Source of the DNA: Phytophthora quininea
Taxonomy: Eukaryota; Oomycota; Peronosporomycetes; Peronosporales; Peronosporaceae
DNA length: 64,000 nucleotides
NCBI GenBank assembly: GCA_011947345.1
Contig: JAAVTG010000325.1
Coordinates: 24,798 to 88,797 of the forward strand
Direction: 5' to 3'
Part shown: piece after piece, positions 31,247-41,780 of the stretch
Numbering within the stretch: position 1 is the first letter of the stretch
How the letters are laid out: each line of letters begins with the position of its first letter
The notes under the pieces: generated by a model
What the model was told of the DNA's origin: nothing
What the model saw: only the letters and a program-made list of their open reading frames with translations
The model's database searches: none
Position numbers and translations under genes: made by a program

Positions 31247-33273
31247 CGACGCTCGGGGAATTAGCAGTGGCCAGCTCAGCGGTTGAACAGGCTGCTGCTG
31301 CTGTTAATGCGACGAACCAAAATCAGAGTTTGGGCATTGACCTCGAGTTTGAGAGCGCAACTACGACACCGGAGCTGACAAACACTGGCCCTAGTGGTCG
31401 TCCACCGAGAGACTGCATGTTCGGGATGGATCTCGGGTTGAAATGCGTCAAATGCGCCGTGTGTTCCACCACCGGTGGCATCTTGGCAACTTCAAGCGCG
31501 GCTGTGGAAATGGACGAGGTGGACAAGCAACTTGGCAAGGACGAGCGCAATGTGGACAATGTGCTGCTAGCGGTGCAAAAGCCATTCGAGAAATACCAAT
31601 GCCGTTGCGGAAAAGGATTCGCTCAGTCGGTATCTGTGGGGTGGTAAGTCACAAACGTTGGAAAGGTGGCGCGGTTGCCCTTCGGTCGTTTATAACACGT
31701 GTGGCTTTGTGAACGTGTTGCAGATGCATGGTATACTATGGTGGAAATGCGACTCGGTGCGCGTGGCGTGTAATGAGCTCTTATCGGGAGGGTGTGCTAG
31801 CAGTACTCCCATCCGACCATGGAGCTCATACATTACTTTTATGGATCAACGCTGCACACCAACTCGCTTAGACGAGTGGCGAGCTAAGATAGAGCTCGCT
31901 AATACTACGACGTCGTTGAGCGGTACGAATGACAACGGTGGCAGCACTTTATCGTCTCGGATAGCCACTGGTCACGGGCTCGCTACATTTGCTTGTATGC
32001 TGGAGGAGAGACCGCACGATATCGCACGCTTCGACACGTGCGGCACTATTCATGATTTCGTCGCGTTTGCGCTCTGTGGCCACTCGCTTCCGTCTCAGAA
32101 CTGCATTGACACGACTGATGCCTTCAGCTGGGGAGGATTCGACATTAACACGAAAAATTGGAATCCTCGAACGTACGCGAACGGTAGCTATGCAGTCGTG
32201 GGCGGATGGATTGGACTGACAAAATCGTTTTGTAGTGTGCAGGCGCTTGGGCTCCCCTGCATGTCCTTCCAACTGTAAAAGACCCAGGCGCGATCATGGG
32301 CCAGACTACCGAAGTCTCAGCGATTCTAGGCCTCCCAAATGGAGTGCCGGTGTATCTCCCGATGGGTGACAATCCTTGTGCTGTCATGACCACCATTGCG
32401 CAGACTAGAAGCCCCGAGGATTTCAATTTATCGCGCACATCAGGTATGCACATTGCACGACTCGGTTGCAATTTTGCGTCTGACTACGTACTGGATCCAA
32501 TAGTGCTAAGCATCGGATCGGCTTCGCAGTTAGCCCTGGTGCTAACTGCAGAAGATGCGGAGGAGCTGAAAAATTTCGGGGAAACAACATCTTGAGCTTC
32601 GAAGTTAGGCCCTTTCTGTCGGACAACTGGTTCCTTGGTGTCGCTGGGTCAAAATCGGGGTAAGTTGTGCGTGTAATGGTCGAACCGGCCTGCAATTCTA
32701 ATCGTCAAACTGACGGCCGCTCCGCGATACAGTGGAAACATATTTGAATGGTTCATGAAACAGTGCCAAGAGTGGAGCAGACAGCTTCTAGTGCTAAACC
32801 CAACGGCAGATCTCGTCACGGAAGATGCCATGTATGCGCAGCTGATCGCTTTGGGCCATTCAAAGCTAAACACAGACCTGAAGTTTTCCCCACACTCTTC
32901 GGAGAATGGGCAACACCGTCCGTGAAGGGCAGCATTGAACAGCTCCAAGCCAACAATTGGAGCTTAGGCGACATCAGCGCTTCCATTTGCCGCGGATTAA
33001 TCGACAACATTTTTAATATGGTTCCAAGTGATTTGCGGGACGATCTCCTTTGCCAGCCGTACGTACAGCTTCGCTAGATATGCTGGATTGTCTTTCCTGA
33101 CCGTGGTTTGTGCTTCTTTTCAGTATGATCGGCACGGGTCAAGCGTTGACGCGAAATAGTCTTCTCCGGCATTTTGTCGAGCAAAAGCTGAGCCAACCTA
33201 CACAGCTATCACTCGACAATACAGCAGACTCGGCAGTGGGGTGGCATTTATTCCGTTGTTGCTTCAAAAGTGA
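31240..33273 (+). CDS. SHPK: Sedoheptulokinase 2 (FGGY kinase), divergent partner of SHPK1
   Basis: Second sedoheptulokinase, facing SHPK1. The kinase proper begins near 31417 (FGMDLGLKCVKC). Motifs are VGICGV|MHGILWW across the first intron (31647-31724, GTAAGT to TTGCAG), FMDQRCTP, TCGTIHDFVAFALCG, DAFSWGGFD, YLPMGDNPCAV, LSIGSASQLAL, QANNWSLGDISASICRG and MIGTGQALTRN ... ADSAVG. It retains CGV where SHPK1 has CGQ before MHG. Frame slips at A4 31577-31580, C4 32254-32257, G4 32578-32581, T4 32884-32887 and G4 33238-33241 each fit one missing homopolymer base. With the last corrected, the stop is the TGA at 33271. The reading frame is open 59 codons upstream of the kinase domain. More divergent than SHPK1; function in vivo uncertain. 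Confidence 0.8.
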
Positions 33274-33358
33274 AATGAACTCAATTGAAATTTTCAGCGA
33301 AAGTGGTCAAGCAAATCATTAATCTGGAGGGGCTTGTTCAACAAGCTGTGGTACATGA

Positions 33359-34873
33359 TCACGACACCAATGCGCTCCGGGGCAGAACGTTGCGCTGTCG
33401 AAGGTCATTCGCGATAAAGTCCGTGCGAATACCAATGTTGAACGGCTCCGTCGACAAACTCGATTGAGCGAGTTCAGCACTTCCTGCGCGATGCAATGCC
33501 ACCACCGTGTTATCTTCGCGGCTAAGCACAGGAGACCCAGATGACCCAGGCTCCGTATCGGCGTTATAGAACACCGTTGGGTCGACTTCAGTATCGCGAC
33601 GGAGTGGATATTTCCGAGAGTTGGAACCCATTGAGCTAGCTGTTGGTATCTCAATGACCGTGGGCTTGCCGTCTTTCGTAGCAGCTATTTCTTTTGGCTC
33701 GCCGCGAGGATGTTGAGGGATGTATATCTCCTCTCCGTCCACTGGACCTGAAGCCCGAAGCCGCAAGTACCCGTATCGATCGTCAAGGTTGGTTGCCGAG
33801 TTGTTCACGAGTACGCGCAGCAACGCATAGTCCAGCTCTGGGTTATCTGTTACGACAACGGCACGAGTAGCCTCCACAACACCGACTTTTTCGCCCATGA
33901 ACCCCGTCTCGCGGCATGATTTGGTCTCAGCCATGAAGCTTACGACCGCTTCTACTTCTTGGTCAGTCTTATTACTTGGGGAACGGTGAGGCCGCAACCG
34001 AGATACAGTACTGGATATCAAATCCTCTCGTGCTGTGTCGACTGTGGATAGTTTGCTCGAGTTGTCGATGACTGCTGCATCTTTCAAGCAGTGATGGTTT
34101 GTCAGCAAGTAGTTTCCACGCCCTATCAGCCAGCCTGTGCAGAAAGCCCACGTGCTTTGTTCAAATGTCTGGCTTTGGCTTTGAGGGCTCTGCTCGCTGC
34201 GAATCATCAATCTCGCCACTGCCCGGGCCCTCGCGTACATTTTGGGCTGACTCTTGCGATAGCACACAGCTTCTTTGGCTTCGTCCGTGGATCCAATCGT
34301 GCTCTCCGTGTCTTCGACAGCGCTTGGCGGTGTGTTTGGTATCGTTCTTGGGTTTCGAAGCCTGGTCATGTTGCTGATAATATAGCTGTAGGAGTCCAAG
34401 ATCGCCACTGGATGGTCTTGAGGTTGGGTAAGCATCGCCGTCACGATACTTGGATAATACTGGATCACTACAGTGTCGCCTTCAACCATGAATGGGTGCG
34501 TCCATAGCAGCAGCAGCAATGGTGATTTGGTTGCGGTTGTCGTGGTTAAAGCGGTGGCATTGGCTGCTGTAACTGTTGAAATCGTAGTGCTGTTGAGATC
34601 GCGCACAATCAGCTTGTCGCCAGGCATCAACTCGAGTCGTCCAAAATTCACGGCAATGAACGTTGCTCCAGGTTGGGATATCTGAAGTGTATCAGGAAGC
34701 CTTTTGCTTCTCGGGGACAGACTCCAGTGGCTGCCGACTAGTGGCCTGAGCGCAACGACAGCCTTTGCACCTTGCAACAGTTGTGGCATGGCATCCGCAT
34801 GATGCTCACAGACCAATATGTCCGGCAAACACCACGTTAGCAACAGGAGCAACTTGCTGAACGCCAACAACAT
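33359..34873 (-). CDS. Secreted trypsin-like serine protease (S1/V8 type)
   Basis: 504 aa from the ATG at 34873. That start gives a clean signal peptide (FSKLLLLLTWCLPDILVC); the longer ORF start at 34963 does not. An N-terminal beta-rich, CUB-like region (residues about 30-170: FIAVNFGRLELMPGDKLIV, DTVVIQYYP) precedes the protease. The catalytic triad is visible: His in LLTNHHCLKDA, Asp in NPELDYALLRV, Ser in EPGSSGSPVL. Several Asn-Xaa-Ser/Thr sites occur, consistent with secretion. Members of this fold in oomycetes are extracellular and some act on host or environmental proteins; the substrate cannot be inferred. No introns and no frame slip. It converges on SHPK2, 85 bp away. Confidence 0.88.
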   Translation of the reverse strand: MLLAFSKLLLLLTWCLPDILVCEHHADAMPQLLQGAKAVVALRPLVGSHWSLSPRSKRLPDTLQISQPGATFIAVNFGRLELMPGDKLIVRDLNSTTISTVTAANATALTTTTATKSPLLLLLWTHPFMVEGDTVVIQYYPSIVTAMLTQPQDHPVAILDSYSYIISNMTRLRNPRTIPNTPPSAVEDTESTIGSTDEAKEAVCYRKSQPKMYARARAVARLMIRSEQSPQSQSQTFEQSTWAFCTGWLIGRGNYLLTNHHCLKDAAVIDNSSKLSTVDTAREDLISSTVSRLRPHRSPSNKTDQEVEAVVSFMAETKSCRETGFMGEKVGVVEATRAVVVTDNPELDYALLRVLVNNSATNLDDRYGYLRLRASGPVDGEEIYIPQHPRGEPKEIAATKDGKPTVIEIPTASSMGSNSRKYPLRRDTEVDPTVFYNADTEPGSSGSPVLSREDNTVVALHRAGSAELAQSSLSTEPFNIGIRTDFIANDLRQRNVLPRSALVS

Positions 34874-35006
34874 CGTACCAGGAATCGAAAATGCTGCTTT
34901 TTGAAGAATTCTCTCTGGGAAAGGAACCCCTGTCCCGCACCAAAGCATTCTAGCAGTGAACAAGAATACTAGTTTGCAGATCTGTTCCGCATTTCTCGCG
35001 CTTTCC

Positions 35007-35021
35007 GCTCATTCAGCCCAG
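35007..35021 (+). promoter_or_regulatory. Initiator-like motif
   Basis: gctcattcagcccag matches the GCTCATT core of the oomycete Inr. It lies about 40 bp before the ATG at 35050, upstream of a plus-strand membrane-protein frame. Confidence 0.4.
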
Positions 35022-35049
35022 TGTCTGCTACTTCCGGTTTGGACGCCAA

Positions 35050-35371
35050 ATGAAACAACGTGCTTCTGCTCGACGTAGTTGGACTCTTGGTCACCTTCGC
35101 GGTCTTTGTGGGCGCAGCATGGCTGCGGTCTCACGACCAACATGTGACGCTCTCGGAGCCTTCAGACATTGTGCTTGCAAACATCGTGCTGTACATCCCG
35201 CACAGCATGCTATTGCTGGAAGCTTGTCGGCGGGTCAAGCCTCATCCTCGTTGTGCAAGTATCGGTCAATCTCCACCCTCGTCGACTCACCACTCTGCCA
35301 GCCCGAACTGCTCGTGCGAGATCTCGAGTGCGTCCTTCCTGTCCAGGTCGTCCCTCACTCTGACGCTGTAG
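35050..35371 (+). CDS. Membrane protein, unknown, start region frame-shifted
   Basis: The frame from 35060 encodes VVGLLVTFAVFVGAAWL and a second hydrophobic stretch IVLANIVLYIPHSMLLLEAC, which looks like real coding. The only nearby ATG (35050) is one base out of phase (ATGAAACAACG), so the N-terminus depends on a slip in the A run. The 3' part overlaps the opposite-strand gene at 35287-35730, and its real end is unclear. No family recognised. Confidence 0.35.
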
Positions 35372-35730
35372 GCTCTGCAGCACGCGATGCCAAGCAGCAT
35401 CTCCGCTGCAAGACCCAGCTCCAGGAGCCCTAGCGTTAAATGCCGCTCTGTCGTCACCACGATCCCCACCACCAGGAACGCCACACAGAGAAGCAGGAAC
35501 AGCAGCGCGTTGAACAACATGACGCAGCCCACGCGTCGCTCCGGCAGCACCCACACGCTCAAAGCAAACACCAGCGACAGCAACGTGGACAGCGCCAGCG
35601 TGGCCAGTCCACACTCACGCCGCAGTGACGGGTTCGAGTCAAACAGCAGCGTCAGCAACAGTGCCGTGACGCCAGCGGCAGACAAATTGAGCAGGCAGAG
35701 CGCAGCTCGCCAGCCCACGTAGCGCTGCAT
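35287..35730 (-). CDS. Four-pass membrane protein, unknown
   Basis: 147 aa, complete. Four hydrophobic segments: ALCLLNLSAAGVTALLLTLL, CGLATLALSTLLSLVFALSV, MLFNALLFLLLCVAFLVVGI and LLELGLAAEMLLGIAC. The tail is short and charged (VRVRDDLDRKDALEIS). The topology is tetraspan-like but without the Cys pattern of tetraspanins. GC-rich codons and no slip. Function unknown. Confidence 0.6.
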   Translation of the reverse strand: MQRYVGWRAALCLLNLSAAGVTALLLTLLFDSNPSLRRECGLATLALSTLLSLVFALSVWVLPERRVGCVMLFNALLFLLLCVAFLVVGIVVTTERHLTLGLLELGLAAEMLLGIACCRAYSVRVRDDLDRKDALEISHEQFGLAEW

Positions 35731-35856
35731 GGCGATCGACTAAAAGGTCAACTCAGATGTGGCACTCCTTGTGGGGCGGCGTGTGGGTCTACTTCAACCT
35801 GAGATCCAGCGGATCGGCCACGGGATCCAAAGCCGAAAAGAACGCCGACCGTTGCC

Positions 35857-36993
35857 ATGGGCTGCTGTTGGTCCCGTGAGGACGACCGCTTCGATGATAG
35901 CGAGGCGCTGCTGCCCAAGGGCCGGAATGGCGCCGGCAAGAACGTGTACGAGCAAAGTGTCGGCCTCTCTGGTCTCTCTTCTAACTGTTGTACGTGTCCT
36001 TTTGCGCGTAGAGAGAAGGAGCTCGACAAGGACTCGACCAACGGCACGTACAAGGCGCCGTCAGCCGTAATCGCGGCTTCGGACTCCAAGTCCAAGGTGC
36101 CAGCGAAGCCCCAGCCCAAGAAGCCTGTGGAGAACGTGGATTTGTTGGGGCTGAACGAGAAACCCCCACGCCGCTGGCCGACCCAGTGATCAAGGCCCCA
36201 TCGCCAGCGAAGCCAACGCCCTCGCCCCCAAGGAGCAAGTGCCAGTGGTGAAGCCTGATCCTTCCCCGAAACCCGTGGAACAGGCGCCTCCCCGCCGGAG
36301 CGAGCACCAGTCCAGGTAGCGAAGCCCGAGTCCCCGCCGAAACCCGTGGATCAGGCGCCTCCCCGCCGGAGCAAGCACCAGTCCAGGTTGCGAAGCCCGA
36401 GTCCCCGCCGAAACCCGTGGAACAGGCGCCTCCCCGCCGGAGCAAGCACCAGTCCAGGTAGCGAAGCCCGAGTCCCCGCCGAAACCCGTGGATCAGGCCC
36501 CAGTTCAGGTTACAAAGCCCGATCCAAAGCCGGTGGAGAAGGCTCCGTCTCCCCTAAACCCGCTGCCAAGCCTGAGTCTCCGCCCAAGCCGGAACCAGCA
36601 GCGCAGAAAACGTCGCCCCCAAAGCCGAACGAGGCGAAGAATTCGCCCAAGAAACCTTCGGATGATGACGACGATGTGGTTGTGTCAGCATTTACCAGTG
36701 TGTCAGTCGACAACGACGATGATAATGATAACGACGATGATAACGATAACGAGGGCGATGGTGACAATGACGATGAAAACGAGGAGGAGGACAAGGACAA
36801 GGACAAGGACAAGGACAAGGACAAGGCGAAGCAGCCCAAGACTGCCAAGCGGATCACTCCCACGAAGAAGTCGAAGAAGAAACGAAAGGTGCGTAACTCC
36901 GATTTCTCATCCCAACTGACGCTGCTTAACGAGCATGACTGTTTGCGATTTAATAGAAAGGAAAAAGTAGTCGCCACTCGAGCTTCTCTTTGA
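35857..36993 (+). CDS. MGCC-type acylated, Pro-rich repeat protein (frame interrupted)
   Basis: The start MGCCWSRED has Gly2 and Cys3/Cys4, a typical signal for N-myristoylation plus palmitoylation, so the protein probably sits on the inner face of a membrane. A GT-AG intron (about 35957-36013) fits if the A run at 35954-35956 is one base longer. The middle is a Lys/Pro-rich tandem repeat (KPESPPKPV(D/E)QAP..., 36247-36510), then an acidic Asp/Asn/Glu tract, KD repeats (DKDKDKDKDK, about 36790-36825) and a basic TKKSKKKRK end. Repeat units are 71 bp, one short of 72, each lacking a base in the C run CCTCCCCGCC. The end is 36993 unspliced, or 37055 if a last intron (36889-36956) is removed. 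Confidence 0.55.
36247..36510 (+). repeat. 71-bp coding tandem repeat
   Basis: At least three units of 71 bp containing gcgaagcccgagtccccgcc and differing by single substitutions. The encoded Pro-rich motif is only continuous if each unit is 72 bp. Confidence 0.85.
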
Positions 36994-38358
36994 CCCAGTC
37001 AGTTTGCGGCAGTGAGTTTGGTGGATGGAAGCCCGCTCGTGCGGGTAGTTCATGATAATCGAAACAGTGCGGGCAATTAGCCGAGAGACAACCGCAGCCG
37101 CTTTTTCGTTTCTGCAAGAATACTTCGTCCTGGTCGTGGGAGGGAGTCCCTGTCGTATCGCCGGCTGGTCTTGCTGGACTGATGCCTCGTTTCACGTTAT
37201 CTGCGTGTTGCCTCTCGGCCATTTGCATCAGGTCGCTGGCGATCTCACCCAGCTCCTTGTTGTCACGCTGCAGCGCCTCCTTTTCCTGTCGCAGTGCTGC
37301 GATTTCCTCGTTCTGAGAGTGAAGCTGGCTACGCAAATGTGCGTCCGCCTTCTGCACTTGCTCCACCTTACTGTGAAGAACAGCCTTCTCCGTTTCCAGC
37401 TTGGATATCTTGGCCAGCAGCTCGTGTTCATGTGTCGCTACGCTTTCTTGGGAATGCTGCATTTTCTGTGTGCTTTCGAGCAGCGTGCTGTGCTCTTTTG
37501 AAGATTTAGTAGCTGCCCCTGCGCCATTTGCTCTGTGCGTCGCACGATTGCCAGCTCCTCCCGAACGGAGGCCATCTCCTGCTCATGCTGCTCCACCAAT
37601 TCTTTCTGCTCGTGTTCTACAGCCGCTGTACGTTTCTGGTCCTTGGTGGCGAATCGATGCTGCAAGTGCGCGACTGACTGTGCCAACGCCGTCTCCGTCT
37701 TTTGGTAGCTGGTAACTTGCGAATCCAGCTTTTCAACTCGCTCTTGCGCTTGTGATAACTCTTGTTGCTGCTTCTCAAAGGCTTGGTGTAGCTTCTCCCT
37801 CGTGGCCTTCTCCATTTCCAGCGTCGCCAGCAGCATCTCCAGTTGCATGTCCTCGCGCATTCCACGTAGCGTCTGCTTATGCTCCTGCAGTACGGCGTCC
37901 AACCGTCTTTGCAGATCATCACAGTTGGAAGCCGCCTTCTCTTTCTCCCTCTTACACTTTGCTAGTTGGCAACGCTGCTCCACGAGCTCCTTCCGGGCAG
38001 CCAGTAACTCTGCATCTGCCGCCACCTTGGCCTCGTATCGAGCCTGGGCAAGCTTCGCTTTCACCTGAGAAGCCGAGAATCTGGCCACATCCTCATTCTC
38101 CTCCCGAACAGCAGCGCCCGCACTGTCGTTTCCGTCGTCGGTGGTTCTTTTAAGGTCGGGTGGGTCCGCTTTGGCGACTTTGCGGCTCTTTCCAGCATCT
38201 CCTGCCCCGTTGACGAGGCTTGCAGTGGTCATTGCCACTTCGTCCGATACACCTCGCTCTCCGCTTATGGCTGGAGACATTCTATCGCTCGTATCCCCGC
38301 CCGGCGTGAAGTGCGTCGCAACTTGGTCTATTGCCTTTGCAAGACTAAAAACACACAC
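36950..38358 (-). CDS. Long coiled-coil protein, unknown
   Basis: Two ORFs (37438-38358 and 36950-37462) join if the T run at 37496-37499 (A in the coding sense) has one more base, giving about 470 aa. The N-terminal 90 residues are disordered (Ser/Asp-rich). A continuous heptad-like helix follows, for example AELLAARKELVEQRCQLAKC, LEMLLATLEMEKATREKLHQ and ELLAKISKLETEKAVLHSKV. The C-terminus contains CGCLSANCPHC, a possible metal site. An alternative start is Met27 (38280). It resembles centrosomal or tethering coiled coils; no family is claimed. Divergent from the Tim17-family gene, with only 46-124 bp between the start codons. Confidence 0.65.
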
Positions 38359-38404
38359 TCAAATTGGTACAAAAGGTTTTTGGCCATTATCCATCACTAC
38401 CGAC

Positions 38405-39010
38405 ATGTGGTCCCGCCGTCGCCTTGACAGCGCTGCTGTGTCCAGGGCGCTGCGCGTGGGCTCCGTCGGCAGCCTGGTGCCCCTGCTGAGCGTCGCCGCA
38501 GCCTCGTCCTATACAGACCACCGAGACGCGCGCAACGCACCGCCAAAGACCTCCAAGACCTCGTCCTCGGACTGCGTCTCCACCACGGCGCTCCTGGTGT
38601 TCCGTGGGCTGGGCGCCGGTCTGGCCTGGACCATCGGCGTGGACGGCTACGCTATGGCAGCAATGACGAGTGAGGAGTGGAAGCAGCGGCTCAAGGCGCG
38701 AGGAAGCCCTAGCATCGGTCGCGAGGCGGCACGAACCATGGCGCAGCTCAGTGCGCGCAATATGCTGGGCTTTGCCGCCTTCCTGGGCATCTTTGGGGGA
38801 ATAAGCTGCAGTTTGGAGAAGATCAGGGGCAAAACAGACCTGCTGAACCCCTTTGTAGGCGGGTTCACGGCCGGGATGGCTATTTTACCAGCCGAGTTAA
38901 GGAACCCCAAAGCGCTCCTTTCGGCAGCGCTCTTATGCGGATCCGCATCAATGGCATTGCATTACTTGGTACCTACAGGGCAAAACAAGGGCAGGAGAGG
39001 GGACTGGTAG
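38405..39010 (+). CDS. Tim17/Tim22/Tim23-family membrane protein
   Basis: 201 aa from ATG 38405. The core reads FLGIFGGISCSLEKIRGKTD then NPFVGGFTAGMAILPA and ALLSAALLCGSASMALHYL, giving the Gly-rich Tim17-family signature (G..GG..C..E..RGK.D..N...GG..TG). An Arg/Ser-rich N-terminus (MWSRRRLDSAAVSRALR) could act as a mitochondrial presequence. Family members build inner-membrane import channels or act in complex I assembly (TIMMDC1-like); which applies cannot be said. The longer ORF start at 38141 crosses the promoter of the divergent coiled-coil gene and is rejected. Confidence 0.8.
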   Translation: MWSRRRLDSAAVSRALRVGSVGSLVPLLSVAAASSYTDHRDARNAPPKTSKTSSSDCVSTTALLVFRGLGAGLAWTIGVDGYAMAAMTSEEWKQRLKARGSPSIGREAARTMAQLSARNMLGFAAFLGIFGGISCSLEKIRGKTDLLNPFVGGFTAGMAILPAELRNPKALLSAALLCGSASMALHYLVPTGQNKGRRGDW

Positions 39011-39149
39011 ATACGGCGGACGAGCTGGGGGTAATAGACGTGGTGGGTCTATATTTGTTCATTGAGCAGGTGAGTGTTCGTGCGCTGCGGCAGCGGCTAT
39101 ATGCGGTGAAGGTTATCTTTCAGCAGGGAACTCGGAAAAGGTGATTGCA

Positions 39150-41771
39150 ATGCGGCAACGTCGGCACGTCAATGGATCTAGCAACGCGGCAGCATCGGTT
39201 AGTGTGGATTTGGAACCAACTGGATGGGGATCGGGGCGAACTGTTCCTGTAGATTCCAGCTCGTTCTCGAAGCGCTTGCTACGTGGTTCAAGTGCAAACA
39301 ATGCTCCTGAACCACCCGCAGTTGCCCAGAAAAACATAGCAACACAAGAAAAAGGTGTGGATCAGCAACAGCAAGGCGTTCGCAAGTTTCCGGCGGTCCA
39401 TTTGTTGCTGCTACTGGAGGTCACCGTACCAAACGCCGTGTCCAGGTAAAAGCCTACCTAGCTGTGTTGCTACTGTAACGATCGCGCGGAAGTAATAGTT
39501 TGAGTTTTCGGTGCTTTCTTGCCGACAACAGAGTGCGCGGGGTACAGGTGAAGATCGTAGTCGGCCAAGTGAAGATGCAACTTTATCTTTTCTAGCTCCA
39601 CAAGGTGTGCCATCGCAAAGTGCTAGTGACAAAAGGTAATCATCATGGAGGTTTGACAGGTGGATGTTTCTGACGCGTGCACATTTTCACGCTTTGCAGT
39701 TTGCCCGCGATACCGTGCGTTGTTGATCATAATCATAGCTACTCCAGCTCGGGTAGTAGCAAAACCAGAGTCAACCCCGTGCTCCAACGCTCAGCATCTC
39801 GTGGACCTAAGCATATTGCTTCAGGAACCGACGCAAACTCTGAAGTTCAGTGGGCGGTGAAAGTGACACGAGCTATTCAGAGTGTAGAAGCCGAAGCAGT
39901 GTCTGCAACTCCAGATTCGTCGGGGAGCCCACAGAAATGGCCGAGTTTCGCCGTATGCTACAGGATCGTTATGGCGAGAAACGCAGTGTGCGCCAAGCGT
40001 TCCTTACGTGGGATACCAACAAGGACGGTCACTTAAACGTAAGTGAACTTCAAGAAATGCTTACACGCCTGGGCTTGGCCCATACCCTTGGACGCGAAAA
40101 GGTCGATATTATAGTGAAATACGTTTCCGCGACGCCCACTTCGTAAGTGACCATGGATAGGACTTTGTAGCACATATATTGGTAATCACCTCATGTGATT
40201 TTGCAGGACGCTGTGCTACCGTGATTTCTGCAACCTCGTTTACGGTGCTCCTGAGTTGACATTTAACAGCAATGCGAATATCTGTAAACGGGGATCGAGC
40301 AATTCAAGTGTGGACGACACCGCAGTACTCGAGTCAGAACCTGACAGTGTCATATCGCTGTTACGTGCCAAATACGAGTCGCATAAAGTAAGTCAAGTTT
40401 TCCGCGACTGGGATATTGACAAGAATGGAGGTGTGACAATGGAGGAACTCGAGACCAATTTGCGTCGGCAAGGTTTCCGAGTGTCAAAGCCGCACCTTAC
40501 CAAGCTCTTTGAATTGCACGACCTGAATCATGATGGCCGGTTACTATACGACGAATTTATCCGTCTTGTGTACGGCCCTGTACGCGAAGAACGCCACAGC
40601 TATTTGGCAGATCAGCGGCGAAAGCGGCAGCAAGAGTTGCGGACCAGTGCGATCGGCGGAGACCCCTGGGTTTCTTCCGAAATACATCATTGCCCCATGA
40701 GATGTCCTATGACACCGGCGTAAGTGCAAGTGAAATGTTTGATACCACAGCATCACGCACAACTAACCAGCGTGTTTTCTTTCGCCGTAGGATCCTGGAT
40801 TTCGAGCTACGCTTCAACGCAAGTTGCGTGCTTTTTCATCGAGACTGAATGACGCATATGCTGCGTTTGATGACGATCACAATGGAAATTTGTCGTATGG
40901 AGAGCTTTGTCGTGGGGTAAGTCTTGCTTAACCAGTACACAGTGTTTGATGTGACTAACTCAACCGAAATTGTGCGTTGTAGCTGAAAGAGCTCGGGATA
41001 AATTTGACAGAGCGCGAATTCCTACATCTAGCGACATATGTGGACACTGATGGCGACGGAGAGATTAGTTTCAAGGAATTTTGTGACGTCTTCGGCGGCG
41101 ACGGTGCATCCATTCGGAGGCAAGGTCGCATATCAAAACCGGAAAAGGATGAGCTGTTGGAAACAAGAAATACGACAGCAGCGAATGGCAGCCAGCGGCG
41201 ACAAGCCGAAGGGACATTTGATTTCTCCCACTTGGCAAGGTGAGTTCGCGAAGTGAGGCAATGTTATTTTAAGTCGGCTAACTGTATAATCGCCATTGTA
41301 GGCGGACAAAAATCCCTACTCGATGCGGGCGTACGCCTTACAACAACACCAAAGGCCTTATCAGGTATTTGTTAGATTTTTTGCTTGCTACACAACAGAC
41401 TGCTGAACGTACAATTTGAGCGCAGCGGAAATCAAGAAGCTACACGCTTTACAACGGAATCGCAGCTATACGGGGGCACCTTAAACCCAATCTCCGCCCC
41501 AGCAGCAATGGTTGACAATGCGCTTGGACAAGAAGAAAAGCAACGCCGCAACGCTGCAAATACCAACCGCTTGCAACGACTACGAACTCAGATCGAACGC
41601 TATGAGGCTAAAACGCAGCCCGAGCACGATGGATTCCTTATTGCGCAGGAGCGGCGTACGCGAACGCTTCGACGTCACCAGGAGCGATACCATCAGCGCA
41701 TTGAAGAGCAGCAGCCGCGCCAAGCTCGCATAGGGATTCAAATTACTTGCACGAGCACCACGCCGCAATAA
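39150..41771 (+). CDS. Multi-EF-hand calcium-binding protein
   Basis: Eight exons with GT-AG borders: 39150-39445, 39534-39635, 39700-40142, 40207-40719, 40791-40916, 40983-41239, 41302-41361, 41399-41771. Five canonical EF-hand loops: DTNKDGHLNVSE, DIDKNGGVTMEE, DLNHDGRLLYDE, DDDHNGNLSYGE and DTDGDGEISFKE; a degenerate one follows the first. The N-terminal 200 residues are Ser/Gln-rich and disordered, and the C-terminus is basic and helical (RLRTQIERYEAKTQ, RTRTLRRHQERYHQ). Frame slips at GGG 39852-39854 and CCCC 40663-40666 are each one base short. A calmodulin-like sensor with long extensions; partner unknown. Confidence 0.85.
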
Positions 41772-41780
41772 AGGATCATT

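Noticed and set aside
38141..38404. N-terminal extension of the Tim17-family ORF
   Set aside because: Runs through the divergent gene's coding region and the shared promoter.
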